Positions 44,690 through 53,468 are shown, counted from the stretch's first letter. The stretch is DNA of 64,000 bases from Pseudomonadota bacterium (GCA_016704655.1 JADIZR010000005.1:219629-283628); one strand, 5' to 3'. Numbers and translations: made by a program. Notes: generated by a model from the letters alone, not told the origin.

Positions 44690-45583
44690 TCAGGTTTTCG
44701 AGGCCTGGAAAATGCTCTCGATAGCTTGGTCAAGCGCAGCGTTGAACCCAGCGTCCGATTGCTGGGCCGTCAGTCCTTCGGTCAACGCCCGGGAGAAGCT
44801 GGCGACCATGTTGTGCTGGCGAGCCAGGCGCGCGTTTGCTTCATCGCGTGAATACCCGCCGGAAAGGGCCACGACCTTCAGCACGCGCGGGTGCGCGATG
44901 CAGTCGGCGTAGAGATTGTCCTGGTTCGGCAGCGTGAGCTTGAGCATCACCTGCTGGCCGGACGGCAGCGCCTCGAGCCTGGCCATGATCGCGGCCTTGA
45001 GCAGGTCTTCCGCGGCGGCCTTGTCCGGGCACTTGATGTCGACTTCGGGCTCGATGATCGGCACGAGACCCGCTGCGATGATCCGGCTGGCGACCTCGAA
45101 CTGCTGGTCCACCACTGCGCGAATCCCCGCCGCGTTTGCCTGCTTGATGACCGAGCGCATCTTGGTGCCGAAGATGCCCTTGGCCTTTGCGCGCACAAGC
45201 AGTTGGTCGAGCTCAGGCATCGGCTTCATCAACTGCACGCCGTTCGCCTCGGCCTCCAGACCCTTGTCCACTTTAAGAATCGGGACGACTCGCTTGACCT
45301 CCCAGAGGTACTGCGCCGTCGGTCGACCCAGGATGTCCCGGTCCATCGTGTCTTCGAACAGGATGGCGGCCAGGATCCGGTCACCATTGAAGCTGGGGCT
45401 GGTGATGATGCGCGCACGCATCGCATGGATTAGATCCATCATCGCGGCGTCGCTGGACCAACTACCTTCGGGGATCCCATACAGTCGCAAGGCCTTGGGC
45501 GTGCTGCCGCCACTCTGGTCCAGCGCGGCGATGAAACCTGGCTGGGTGCGGAACTTGGCTTGCTGCTGTTCGAAAGCGTTCAT
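44690..45583 (-). CDS. Class I fructose-bisphosphate aldolase
   Basis: 297 residues from ATG 45583 (AGAGG about 6 bases upstream). The Schiff-base enzyme family is recognised from AALDQSGGSTPKALRLYG at the N-terminus, VVPILKVDKGL, MRSVIKQANAAGIRAVVDQQFEVA, IIEPEVDIKCPDK and VVALSGGYSRDEAN. It cleaves fructose 1,6-bisphosphate in glycolysis and works in reverse in gluconeogenesis. Bacterial class I enzymes of this length are well known. Stand-alone gene, same strand as its neighbours. Confidence 0.9.
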   Translation of the reverse strand: MNAFEQQQAKFRTQPGFIAALDQSGGSTPKALRLYGIPEGSWSSDAAMMDLIHAMRARIITSPSFNGDRILAAILFEDTMDRDILGRPTAQYLWEVKRVVPILKVDKGLEAEANGVQLMKPMPELDQLLVRAKAKGIFGTKMRSVIKQANAAGIRAVVDQQFEVASRIIAAGLVPIIEPEVDIKCPDKAAAEDLLKAAIMARLEALPSGQQVMLKLTLPNQDNLYADCIAHPRVLKVVALSGGYSRDEANARLARQHNMVASFSRALTEGLTAQQSDAGFNAALDQAIESIFQASKT

Positions 45584-45667
45584 GAGGGACCTCTGGGAGC
45601 GCTGCGGTGCAGTGACATAGTAGCCCGGAGAAGCGCGTTCGCGAACGAACATACCGAATTTATGACG

Positions 45668-46276
45668 TCATGGGCACCAGTGCGGCGGGTTGGCCGCCCG
45701 GAATGTTTCGCCGCCGTGCTGCCAGGTGGCAACGTGACGAAAAGGCACATCGACGGAGCTGTTGTCGATGATCAGGGCGAGTTCGACGAACTCGAACGCA
45801 GCCGCAAGATTGGCCAGCGTGCGTGGGAATCTTTGCTGCAGCTTGTCGATCGGAACGTCGTGGCCACCCTCGGCGGCGCGTTGCTGCACGCGCAGCACGG
45901 AAAGGTCGGAGCCGTTGATGCCGACGAAGAGCAGCACGACCGCGTAGCCCGCATCAGTGGCCTCCCGCAGGAAGGCGAGCTCGTCACCCTCGGGATCGGA
46001 GAAAACCGTCTCCATGATGAATGAGCGGCGCTCGTCGAGGAGCGAGCGACGCACCTGATCGGCGATCCGCGCAGCTTCATAGGCCACGTGGGCCGGGTCG
46101 TCGGGTGCGATCTGCTTCGCGATGCGATCAGAATTTACGAACGGCAGCGGCACCGCGTCGAGATAGGCTTCGTAGAACGTCGTTTTACCGGCGCCGTTGG
46201 AGCCGGCGATCACCACGAGTTGCGGCCGCTCGCCCGAGAGGAGCGTCGAGAGCGCATCACGCAGCGACTCGGTCAC
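45668..46276 (-). CDS. Zeta-toxin family P-loop kinase
   Basis: 202 residues from GTG 46276. Walker A is AGSNGAGKTTF near residue 26; further zeta-family signs are VNSDRIAKQIAPDDP and FIMETVFSDPEG. Zeta toxins phosphorylate UDP-N-acetylglucosamine and so stop peptidoglycan synthesis. The preceding gene, ending 10 bases upstream, codes for a ParD-like protein instead of the usual epsilon antitoxin. Chromosomal members of this family may have other, non-toxic substrates. Confidence 0.82.
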   Translation of the reverse strand: MTESLRDALSTLLSGERPQLVVIAGSNGAGKTTFYEAYLDAVPLPFVNSDRIAKQIAPDDPAHVAYEAARIADQVRRSLLDERRSFIMETVFSDPEGDELAFLREATDAGYAVVLLFVGINGSDLSVLRVQQRAAEGGHDVPIDKLQQRFPRTLANLAAAFEFVELALIIDNSSVDVPFRHVATWQHGGETFRAANPPHWCP

Positions 46277-46286
46277 GCTCGAAGAC

Positions 46287-46721
46287 TCAATCGTGACGGT
46301 CTTGCGCCGTGTGTGCAGTGGCGGTGTTCACCGCCTCGAAGCGACCTTTGACGAGGCGTCCCAAAGTGCGCGTGCCGTCGGGCCCGAGTCGAATCACGAA
46401 TCCTGGCAGATCGGGATCCGTACCGTAGCGCACACGTCCGGCGAAGCCGCGGATGACCTTGCCGCGCCTGGCGTCGCGCACGAGCGCGGCGGTGAGCGCC
46501 TCAAGTAGCGCCCGGCCTTCCACGGTCGGTGGTAACGCCTCAATGAGCGAGGTCTCAGCGTGCTTCAGCGCCAACGTGTTCGCTGAGGTCAGACTCGGTT
46601 CGATCATGCGACCGAGCTGCGCCCAGTGCTCGATCTGGCTGGCAAGCGACCGATCGGCTCGAGCGCTTTCGGTGCGCGCGGCGTCGATCAAGGCATCGGA
46701 CAGCTTAACGGGCTGGGGCAT
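46287..46721 (-). CDS. ParD-like antitoxin family protein
   Basis: 144 residues. The N-terminal part (VKLSDALIDAARTESARADRSLASQIEHWAQLGRMIE) has the ribbon-helix-helix look of the ParD-like family, predicted to bind DNA and the toxin. The C-terminal 50 residues (RYGTDPDLPGFVIRLGPDGTRTLGRLVKG) are a beta-rich extension. It precedes the zeta-type gene by 10 bases on the same strand, the order expected for an antitoxin-toxin operon. Confidence 0.72.
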   Translation of the reverse strand: MPQPVKLSDALIDAARTESARADRSLASQIEHWAQLGRMIEPSLTSANTLALKHAETSLIEALPPTVEGRALLEALTAALVRDARRGKVIRGFAGRVRYGTDPDLPGFVIRLGPDGTRTLGRLVKGRFEAVNTATAHTAQDRHD

Positions 46722-46858
46722 GGGTGGACCTCCTTCAACAGGAGGCTAGCAAGCTTGGTAGCATTTTGCTACCTCGTTTTGGCAAGGAATTCCAGCCGTC
46801 TGCGGCAATCTGGCCGTCAGGACGTGGGGACGGTACGCACATCAGCCAATCGTTGTCG

Positions 46859-46894
46859 TTGACTGGCGGTTCTAAAGCAGGTACTGTTTTACAG
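46859..46894 (+). promoter_or_regulatory. Promoter with overlapping inverted repeat before padR-pspC
   Basis: TTGACT at 46859-46864, 17 bases, then TACTGT at 46882-46887 fit a sigma-70 promoter. The inverted repeat CTGT-TTT-ACAG (46884-46894) covers the -10 box and is flanked by GGTAC on both sides. A regulator bound there would block polymerase, which fits autorepression by the PadR protein. The leader to ATG 46918 is about 24 bases without a clear ribosome binding site. Confidence 0.45.
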
Positions 46895-46917
46895 AAAGGT
46901 ACCGTGCTTACAAAATT

Positions 46918-47241
46918 ATGGCTGCAGAATCCAAATTTGCTCCGATCCGTAAAGGTCTCCTGGAATTTCTCGTGTTGAAGATCGTGGGTGCCAGGAGCAT
47001 CTATGTGCCTGAAATCCTGCGCAGTCTCGCCGGCACGGAATTCAGCACGCAGGAAGGTACGCTCTATCCCCTGCTCAGCAAGTTGCGTCGCGAGGAACTG
47101 GTGCAGTACGAGTGGCAGGAATCGGACGCGGGGCCACCGCGCAAGTACTACCGGCTCACGGACGCCGGCCGGGCACAGCTCGCGGAGCTCGACGAGTACT
47201 GGAACCTGCTCAACCGCACGATCGCGAACTTTGGACACTGA
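46918..47241 (+). CDS. PadR family transcriptional regulator
   Basis: 107-residue winged-helix repressor: KGLLEFLVLKIVGARSIYVPEILRSLAG, then STQEGTLYPLLSKLRREELVQYEWQES and PPRKYYRLTDAGRAQL, the standard PadR core and wing. The next gene starts 3 bases after its stop. PadR proteins paired with PspC-domain membrane proteins are a recurring arrangement, probably responding to envelope stress or antibiotics. A palindrome over the promoter is the likely operator. Confidence 0.9.
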   Translation: MAAESKFAPIRKGLLEFLVLKIVGARSIYVPEILRSLAGTEFSTQEGTLYPLLSKLRREELVQYEWQESDAGPPRKYYRLTDAGRAQLAELDEYWNLLNRTIANFGH

Positions 47242-47244
47242 ACC

Positions 47245-47856
47245 ATGCAACGCATTGCCACCACCGTCCGCCTCAATCGCAGCGTTCTGCAGTTCGACGA
47301 AGCGGCGAATGCGCGTCTCGAAAGGTACCTCGCCGAGTCGGCGAGCCTGCTCGAGGGCGACCCCGATCCGCAGGAGATCCTGGGTGACCTCGAGCAGGCC
47401 GTGGCCGACCAGTGCATGCGTCGCATGCATGCAGGGCAGACCATCGTGACGCTGACCGAACTCGAGCCCGCACTCGAGGAGATCGGGTCGGTGCAGGCGC
47501 CGGGGAACGGACCCGCGTCACCGCACGCACCGCTCGATGCGTCGCCGCGGGTGCTGCAGCAGATCAGCGAAGGCGCTGTGATCAGCGGCGTGTGCCTGGG
47601 ACTGGCGCGATATTTCCGCCTGGACGCGACGCTGTTGCGGGTCATCTCCGTCCTGCTGCTGCTCGGCACGGGCGGTGCGATGATCCTCGTCTACCTCGGC
47701 CTGATGCTGCTGATGCCTTACGCCCCGCTGGAACCAGCCGGTACGCCGATTCGCTGGCTGCCGGCGAAATGTCGCGCGTTCATGGAATTCCTGCGCGTCA
47801 AACTGGGCGTCGACCGGCCAGGCAAAGTAGCGTCGACGCCCTCCCGCTTTCAGTAG
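47245..47856 (+). CDS. PspC domain-containing membrane protein
   Basis: 203 residues. N-terminal soluble part (1-105) contains LERYLAESASLLEGDPDPQEILGDLEQAVADQ, the small domain often fused to PspC. The PspC domain covers about 112-160: ISGVCLGLARYFRLDATLLRVISVLLLLGTGGAMILVYLGLMLLMP, with two membrane helices. Co-transcribed with padR. Likely part of a membrane-stress response; mechanism unknown. Confidence 0.88.
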   Translation: MQRIATTVRLNRSVLQFDEAANARLERYLAESASLLEGDPDPQEILGDLEQAVADQCMRRMHAGQTIVTLTELEPALEEIGSVQAPGNGPASPHAPLDASPRVLQQISEGAVISGVCLGLARYFRLDATLLRVISVLLLLGTGGAMILVYLGLMLLMPYAPLEPAGTPIRWLPAKCRAFMEFLRVKLGVDRPGKVASTPSRFQ

Positions 47857-47893
47857 CCGTCGCGGCGTCCTCGATGCGGGCGGCGGCGAGGAA

Positions 47894-48388
47894 TCACGGT
47901 GCGGGACTCGCGTCGCCGACTTTCGCATCGACTGCATCGCGCAGCCCGGTGGCCAAACCCATGTAAATGCGACCGACATCTCCGGCAACGCGCATCGTCG
48001 ACATCCAGTAGCGGAGCTCCCGCATCAGGTAGGTCGCCTCCGTCAGGTTGAACGCCCCGACCTGGCTCGCCCAGAAGTAGTCGCGCAGGAGGTCCCATTG
48101 TGTCGCGCCGCCCGCATCGCCCGTTTCGGCGTAGGTGAGTCCCCTGGCACCCGACGCAGAGACCACCGACCAGAAAGCCAGGCGGTCACGATAACCGACG
48201 ATGTCGGCCTCGAGATCGTCGCGAATTCGTTCGAGGTAGCCGTGGGCGCGCTCGCGATCAACTCGCGCCGCGTTCCAGTTCGAGACCTGGATACCGATGA
48301 CGACGCCGAGCACCACGATCACGAGATCGATCGCGATCGCGGTCCATTCCTGCTTGCGGACGTGAGTGATGACGCGGCGGAGGATCAC
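47894..48388 (-). CDS. Single-span membrane protein, paralogue of next gene
   Basis: 164 residues. The N-terminus MILRRVITHVRKQEWTAIA leads into a membrane helix (IDLVIVVLGVVIGIQVSNW), followed by a helical extracytoplasmic part. The first 45 residues are nearly the same as those of the neighbour at 48385-49146, so the two arose by duplication. Its start overlaps the neighbour stop as ATGA. Resembles DUF6090-type proteins of unknown function. Confidence 0.7.
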   Translation of the reverse strand: MILRRVITHVRKQEWTAIAIDLVIVVLGVVIGIQVSNWNAARVDRERAHGYLERIRDDLEADIVGYRDRLAFWSVVSASGARGLTYAETGDAGGATQWDLLRDYFWASQVGAFNLTEATYLMRELRYWMSTMRVAGDVGRIYMGLATGLRDAVDAKVGDASPAP

Positions 48389-49146
48389 GGCGTCACGTCG
48401 TTCTTTTCCGGATGCGCGATACTCATCTCTGCGTCAAGCACCGCGTGCAGCGCCGCAAGCTGGCGGCTCACCGGCAGCACGGCGCGCGTCGTATAAACGT
48501 TGTACATGTAGGCGTTTTCACTGAGTTCATTTCTGAATGCGGGGTCAGCGCGCATCGCCTCCGTGCGGCATTCCGGGTTCAGCCATACTTCCTCAATTCG
48601 GATACGCGACGCGCCAACATGATGTGTGATGAGGTGGGGGTGCGCCTTGCCGAGATCACGCCCGGAATCGGTGATGACGACGATGAGATCGCGGGCGCGC
48701 ACGGCGTCCTGCACATAGGTCAGGATTGCGGTGCGCACCGTTGCCGACGACAGGTGATCCAGCCGCCCCGTTGACAACAGCTCCGCAACCGTCGGCAGTT
48801 CCGCCGGCGGCACGGTCGTATGCGCCGATCCCGCAACGGCGTCGCACTGGTCGAGAGACAGCGGCGTGATCCCCTCCGCGTCGTCCAACACCTTGACGGC
48901 GCCGAGCAGGTCAACCGAAAACTTCGTACGCGAGCGATCATATCTCGCCCTCGTCTCGAGGAGCTGTTCAACCTCGCCATGCAGGCGCGTGAGATAGTCG
49001 CGTTCGCTCTTTTGACGGTCGCGCTCCACGGCAAATGCCTGCACCTGCAGGCCGATGAAGACACCCAGGACGACGATGACGAAGTCGATGGCGATCGCCG
49101 CCCACTCCTGCCTGCGGAAATGCGCGATGACGCGGCGGAGGATCAT
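48385..49146 (-). CDS. Single-span membrane protein, DUF6090-like
   Basis: 253 residues beginning MILRRVIAHFRRQEWAAIA with a membrane helix (IDFVIVVLGVFIGLQVQAF). The rest is a helical, probably periplasmic domain (ERDYLTRLHGEVEQLLETRARYD, then HTTVPPAELPTVAELLSTGRLDHL). Such proteins occur in tandem sets in gammaproteobacteria, with no known function. It is the first gene of a two-gene unit with its shorter paralogue. Confidence 0.72.
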   Translation of the reverse strand: MILRRVIAHFRRQEWAAIAIDFVIVVLGVFIGLQVQAFAVERDRQKSERDYLTRLHGEVEQLLETRARYDRSRTKFSVDLLGAVKVLDDAEGITPLSLDQCDAVAGSAHTTVPPAELPTVAELLSTGRLDHLSSATVRTAILTYVQDAVRARDLIVVITDSGRDLGKAHPHLITHHVGASRIRIEEVWLNPECRTEAMRADPAFRNELSENAYMYNVYTTRAVLPVSRQLAALHAVLDAEMSIAHPEKNDVTP

Positions 49147-49415
49147 TGTCCGGCGGCCGTCCCTGTCGGACAGAAGTCACGCCGCCTGTTGTCGGGCTGC
49201 AAGTGCATCGGCGGCAGCATCGCGGCGGCCGGTTTGCGCGTCAATGCATTTGTGTCTGCGGCAAAACCTGCTGCAACGCAAACGACGTCGAAATCCATCG
49301 TGCGCCGGGTTGCGGTGCCACAACGCAATTCGCGGATCGATTGATCCGGGTGGCCGGTCGGGTCACCGGATGTGACAATGCCACTGTCGACGTAGTCGAA
49401 GAGATCAGATAAATC

Positions 49416-50480
49416 GTGTCGTTGGAGCAGCGTTACGACGCAATTGTCCTGGGGTCGGGCGTGGGCGGTAGCTGTGCAGCCGCGCTGCTCGCAAATGAGG
49501 GGTGCAAGGTGCTGCTCGCAGAAAAGCGCGCCTACCTGGGCGGTCGCTTTTCCACGTCGGATCACGACGGCTACCTCTGCGCCACCGGCGGCCTGGCCGT
49601 GCAGGTCGGCGGGCCGATCGAGAAGGTCTGTGCACAGATCGGCATCGCGTCGGGTCAGCGGTGCACTCAACGACGCGCTTAACTGGCTCGAACCCTCCGA
49701 CGCGCTCAGCTTCCGTGACTGGCTCAACCAGTACACGACCAGCCCGCGCATCCACGGTCTTTTTCAGTCGACGATCGCCTCGCTGCTCACGGTCAACAGC
49801 TGGGAATTGTTGGCGGCGGAATACTTCAAGCTCGTGCGCAACATCGCGCCGCTGCGTTTCGGTTACGTCGAGGGCGGCAGCCTGAGGTTATGGGAACGCA
49901 TGGCGGATTTCGTCCGCTCGCGAGGCGGCACGGTAGTCACCAGCGGCGCGGCGACGGCCATCGCCAGCAGCTCGGGCCACGTCACCGGCGCAACCTTGCG
50001 GATGCATGGCCGTGACGTGCGTCCGACCGCGATCCTGTGGCTGCACTTCGTCAGCGACGAACCCGTGCTCAACTATTCTGCGGTCGCCGTGTGTGGCTCG
50101 CGTCGCGTCAACATGGTCGACGCACCCTCCTACGACTGCCCGGACGTCGCGCCGCCGGGCAAGCATCTCTACACGGTGGGGCGGCACCGCTCGACGCTCT
50201 CGCGCCTGGCGACATCGATGCCGAGTTCAAGCAGGTCTTAGACGATCTGCGAGACATTATCCCCGGCTTCGACACGCGTTGCCGCGTGCTGACCAGGACT
50301 TGTTATCGCGGCAAGTGGCCAGGCTTTCGCTCCGTGCCCGGCTCGCCCGTGCCGCATCGCACGCCGGTCAAGGGCTTGTTCAACGTGGGCGACGCGAGTT
50401 ACCCGCGCGGCTTTGCCGGCTCGATGGGCGCGGCGACCTCGGCGGTTCTGGTGTGGGACGACTTGCGCACGGCGGTCTGA
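49416..50480 (+). pseudogene. FAD-dependent oxidoreductase (phytoene-desaturase-like), internally damaged
   Basis: Starts at GTG 49416 with a dinucleotide-binding motif (DAIVLGSGVGGSCAAALLANEG). It continues to QIGIAS near 49650, then jumps frame to GALNDALNWLEPSDALSFRDWLNQYTT. Further on, GRDVRPTAIL is followed directly by WLHFVSDEPVLNYS, and a last frame change near 50215 leads to GLFNVGDASYPRGFAGSMGAATSAV, the C-terminal FAD motif. The total of about 355 residues is well short of the usual about 500. Missing blocks near 49650 and 50030, plus frame changes, suggest deletions or collapsed assembly. Confidence 0.7.
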
Positions 50481-50600
50481 GTCGCGCCCGGCAGGTTCGC
50501 AGCGGCTCGCCGGTGGCGATACGTCCGAATGCCCATGCCTGCCTTGATCCTGCGTGGGTATCGTGCATGCTAGCGCGACAAACCATCGTCAACGGGCAGC

Positions 50601-52211
50601 GTGCGACTCCTATTCGAAAAGCTGCGCAAGCGCAACGTCTTCAAGGTTGCCGGCGCCTACGCGATCGTCGCCTGGGTCATCATGCAAGTGGCCGACGTGA
50701 TGTTCCCCGCGCTCGGCTTGCCTCCCTGGACGATCACGCTGACCGCGGCGCTGCTGATCGTCGGTGCGCCGCTCGCGCTGGTGCTGGCCTGGGTCTTCGA
50801 CGTGACGCCACAGGGCATTCGTTTCGACACCGGCGACGTAAAGTCCGGCGCGTCGGGGAGTGCCGATACGACCGCAGGCGATACGACGCATTCGGTTACA
50901 GGTTCCAGTGCGCCTGTCCCTATCCAACCCGTAGACCACGCTCCACCTGCACGCGATCGAAGCAGTGTCGCCGTGCTGCCGTTCCTGGATTTGAGCGTCG
51001 GACGCGACAATGAATACTTTGCGGACGGCCTGACCGAGGAATTGTTGAACGTACTCTGCAACGTCGGTGGCCTGCGCGTGTCGTCCCGAACCTCGTGCTT
51101 CAGCTTCAAACGCAAGGACGTCGACATCCCGGCCGTGGCGCACAAGCTCAGAGTTGCACATGTCCTCGAGGGCAGCGTGCGCAAGGACGCCAACCGGATC
51201 CGCATCACCGCGCAACTCATCGAGGCGGAGTCGGACTCGCACCTGTGGTCGGATACGTACGATTGTGAGATGGAAGACATCTTTGCGATCCAGCGTGATA
51301 TCGCACAGAAGATCGTGGGAGCACTGCGGCTGAAACTGAACCCGCAGGAACTGCCGGCCGTCGCAACGCAGAGCGCCAAAGCGTACGACTACTACCTGCG
51401 TGGGCGCAGTTTCGTGCACAAGTTCGGTCCACAGAGCCTGCGCTTCGCCGTCGACATGTTCCGCCGCGCAACGGATATCGACCCACAGTTCGCCCGGGCC
51501 TGGGCTGGACTTGCCGACGCGCACGCAATCATGGCTATTTATTATGCCCGCGACGCTGCCCACAAAACGCACGCGGACGAGGCCAGTGCAAAAGCGGTTG
51601 CGCTTGCACCGGGGCTCGCGGAAGCGCACGTCTCGCGTGGCCTGTCATATCTCGCGTCGGAGGCATACGCCGAGGCTGAGGCAGAGTTCGTCTCGGCGAT
51701 CGAACTGGCACCACAGATGTTTGAGGGTTACTACCACGCGGGACGCAGTTGTATCCACCAGGGACAACTCGACCGCGCCCTGGAGTTCTTCAGGCAAGCC
51801 TCCGCCGTGTCGCCGGAGGATTACAACGTTCCGCTGATAGCGGCTCCCATTTACCGCAGCCTCGGTGACGAAGATCGTGCCCGCGAGCTGGATCGCATTG
51901 GCCTTGAACTCGCCGAGCGTCACCTTGAGATCAATCCAGACAGCGCGCGTCCCTATTACCTCGGCTCGACGGCCCTCCTGCAGATGGGGCAGATGGAGAA
52001 GGCGCTGGATTGGGTGCAACGCGCCATCGCGATAGATCCCGCCGACCAGGCCACTTTATACAACGTCGCGTGCTTCTACTCGCAAGCTGGCCGAACGGAC
52101 GACGCCCTCGACTGCCTCGAAAAGGCCGCGCTTTCGCGTACCTGGCTGCAGAACGATACAGAACTCGATCCGATCCGCGAGCACCCGAGATTCAAGGCGC
52201 TCCTGCAATGA
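50601..52211 (+). CDS. Membrane-anchored TolB-like / TPR protein
   Basis: 536 residues from GTG 50601. Two membrane helices at the N-terminus (VFKVAGAYAIVAWVIMQVADVMF and TITLTAALLIVGAPLALVLAWVF) with the common end DVTPQGI replace the TIR domain of the paralogues. A linker of 40 residues leads to the TolB-like domain (SVAVLPFLDLSVGRDNEYFADGLTEELL, SHLWSDTYDCEMEDIFAIQRDIA), followed by about seven TPR repeats and the WLQNDTELDPIREHPRF tail. This is the frequent form in Xanthomonadales and Steroidobacteraceae. Likely a signalling or scaffold protein; no enzyme domain is present. Confidence 0.85.
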   Translation: MRLLFEKLRKRNVFKVAGAYAIVAWVIMQVADVMFPALGLPPWTITLTAALLIVGAPLALVLAWVFDVTPQGIRFDTGDVKSGASGSADTTAGDTTHSVTGSSAPVPIQPVDHAPPARDRSSVAVLPFLDLSVGRDNEYFADGLTEELLNVLCNVGGLRVSSRTSCFSFKRKDVDIPAVAHKLRVAHVLEGSVRKDANRIRITAQLIEAESDSHLWSDTYDCEMEDIFAIQRDIAQKIVGALRLKLNPQELPAVATQSAKAYDYYLRGRSFVHKFGPQSLRFAVDMFRRATDIDPQFARAWAGLADAHAIMAIYYARDAAHKTHADEASAKAVALAPGLAEAHVSRGLSYLASEAYAEAEAEFVSAIELAPQMFEGYYHAGRSCIHQGQLDRALEFFRQASAVSPEDYNVPLIAAPIYRSLGDEDRARELDRIGLELAERHLEINPDSARPYYLGSTALLQMGQMEKALDWVQRAIAIDPADQATLYNVACFYSQAGRTDDALDCLEKAALSRTWLQNDTELDPIREHPRFKALLQ

Positions 52212-52284
52212 CTCTGCCCAACCGAACTGATCCCGAGCCGAGCGGCCAAACGGGCGAGCGTGCCGCCAACGCGACACCGACGAC

Positions 52285-52776
52285 TTATTGGCGCGACAAA
52301 CGGTCGATCTCGGCGAAAAAGCTCCGGCGCCCGCTGGTCAGACCGAGCGCCTTCCATGTCGGCGCGAGCCTCACCACGCGGTCCTTGAACGCGTCCTCGT
52401 AGTACTCCTCGTCGAGGTAACCCTGCTGGAACTGGTAGTGCATGTTGTCCCAGTGCGTCTGCTGGGCGATCTGCCACATCCTGAATCGTCGCCGTTCTGC
52501 GTCGGTCAACTCGTCCAGCGCCTCGACGTCCTCCGGATAGCCGAGTTCCGTGAGCTTGATGATGATCGGTCCGATGTACTCCGAGTCTGCCGCGTGCACC
52601 AGCATGGCCTGCAAGGCATCGGAGCGCATCTGGTAGGTCTGCGCGAGCGCGAGCTTGCGTGCCTCCTCCATCGCATGGGTGTTCTGGCCGATCTGCTTGG
52701 CGAGGTAGATCAGGGTGATGACGACGGCCAGCGCTCCGACGACCTCACCGATTGCGCCCCAGTCCTGCAGGTTCAT
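52285..52776 (-). CDS. Single-span membrane protein of unknown function
   Basis: 163 residues from ATG 52776. N-terminal membrane helix (WGAIGEVVGALAVVITLIYLAKQI), then a soluble helical part: RKLALAQTYQMRSDALQAMLVHAADSEYI, LDELTDAERRRFRMWQIAQQTHWDNMHYQFQQG. This pattern is widespread in marine and soil proteobacteria as a hypothetical family; function unknown. Flanked by convergent TolB-TPR and divergent NTF2-like genes. Confidence 0.72.
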   Translation of the reverse strand: MNLQDWGAIGEVVGALAVVITLIYLAKQIGQNTHAMEEARKLALAQTYQMRSDALQAMLVHAADSEYIGPIIIKLTELGYPEDVEALDELTDAERRRFRMWQIAQQTHWDNMHYQFQQGYLDEEYYEDAFKDRVVRLAPTWKALGLTSGRRSFFAEIDRLSRQ

Positions 52777-52951
52777 ACGCGTCCTCCATTGGCAGAGTGC
52801 CCGGACTGCACCTGCCCACCGTGTTCGATGTGCCAGGCACGGCCAGCATGATCCAACATTGGCTTCCCAATGCAACAGGCGTAGCGTGTCGCACTTGTCC
52901 CCCCGCACGGCTCGCGCGGGGGCAATAAAGACATCACCCAGGGGAAAAATC

Positions 52952-53410
52952 ATGTTCAGTCGAATCGTCATGGCGATGATCTGCGTATGTGGTTTGGCGG
53001 GAACGGCCGTCGCGCAGACCTGGAATGCAGAACAGAAGGAAATCTGGAACCTCGAAGAGCAGCAATGGAAGATGGCTGCGGCCGAGGACCTGAGCTGGAT
53101 CGACACGATGGTGCATCCAAACCTGAGGTACTGGGAGACCGGCGATCCGATGCCGCGCGGCAAGGACTCGCTCCGGCGGTGGGGCAAGTACCAGGTTGAG
53201 AACAGCACCGTCCTGGAGCAGGAACTCTTCCCGATCTCGATCACGCTGACGGGGAACGTCGCCGTAGTGCAGTACAACTATCAGATCGCGCGCGAGAACT
53301 ACAAGAAAGAACGGGAGATGGTGACCGGCAACTACACCGACGTGCTGGTCAAGGAGAACGGCCGCTGGCAATTCCTGACCTGGTCTGGCGGCGACCAGCC
53401 GAAGAAGTAA
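52952..53410 (+). CDS. Secreted NTF2-like (DUF4440/SnoaL-type) protein
   Basis: 152 residues with signal peptide (MFSRIVMAMICVCGLAGTAVAQ). AGGGG precedes ATG 52952 by 8 bases. The cone-shaped NTF2-like fold is indicated by EIWNLEEQQWKMAAAEDLSWIDTMVHPNLRYW, VAVVQYNYQIA and NGRWQFLTWSGG. Such proteins bind small molecules or act as simple isomerases; the role here is unknown. A GC-rich stem-loop follows the stop. Confidence 0.78.
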   Translation: MFSRIVMAMICVCGLAGTAVAQTWNAEQKEIWNLEEQQWKMAAAEDLSWIDTMVHPNLRYWETGDPMPRGKDSLRRWGKYQVENSTVLEQELFPISITLTGNVAVVQYNYQIARENYKKEREMVTGNYTDVLVKENGRWQFLTWSGGDQPKK

Positions 53411-53418
53411 TTTCCGGC

Positions 53419-53450
53419 CGGGCGGGTGTGCTGGATTGCGGACCCGCCCG
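53419..53450 (+). terminator. GC-rich stem-loop after NTF2-like gene
   Basis: CGGGCGGGT and ACCCGCCCG form a perfect 9-bp stem around a 14-base loop, starting 8 bases after the stop codon. No T run follows, so it would be an imperfect intrinsic terminator or a 3'-end stabiliser. It also separates this gene from the remnant on the other strand. Confidence 0.45.
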
Positions 53451-53468
53451 CGCCCGTGCCTGGACGCG

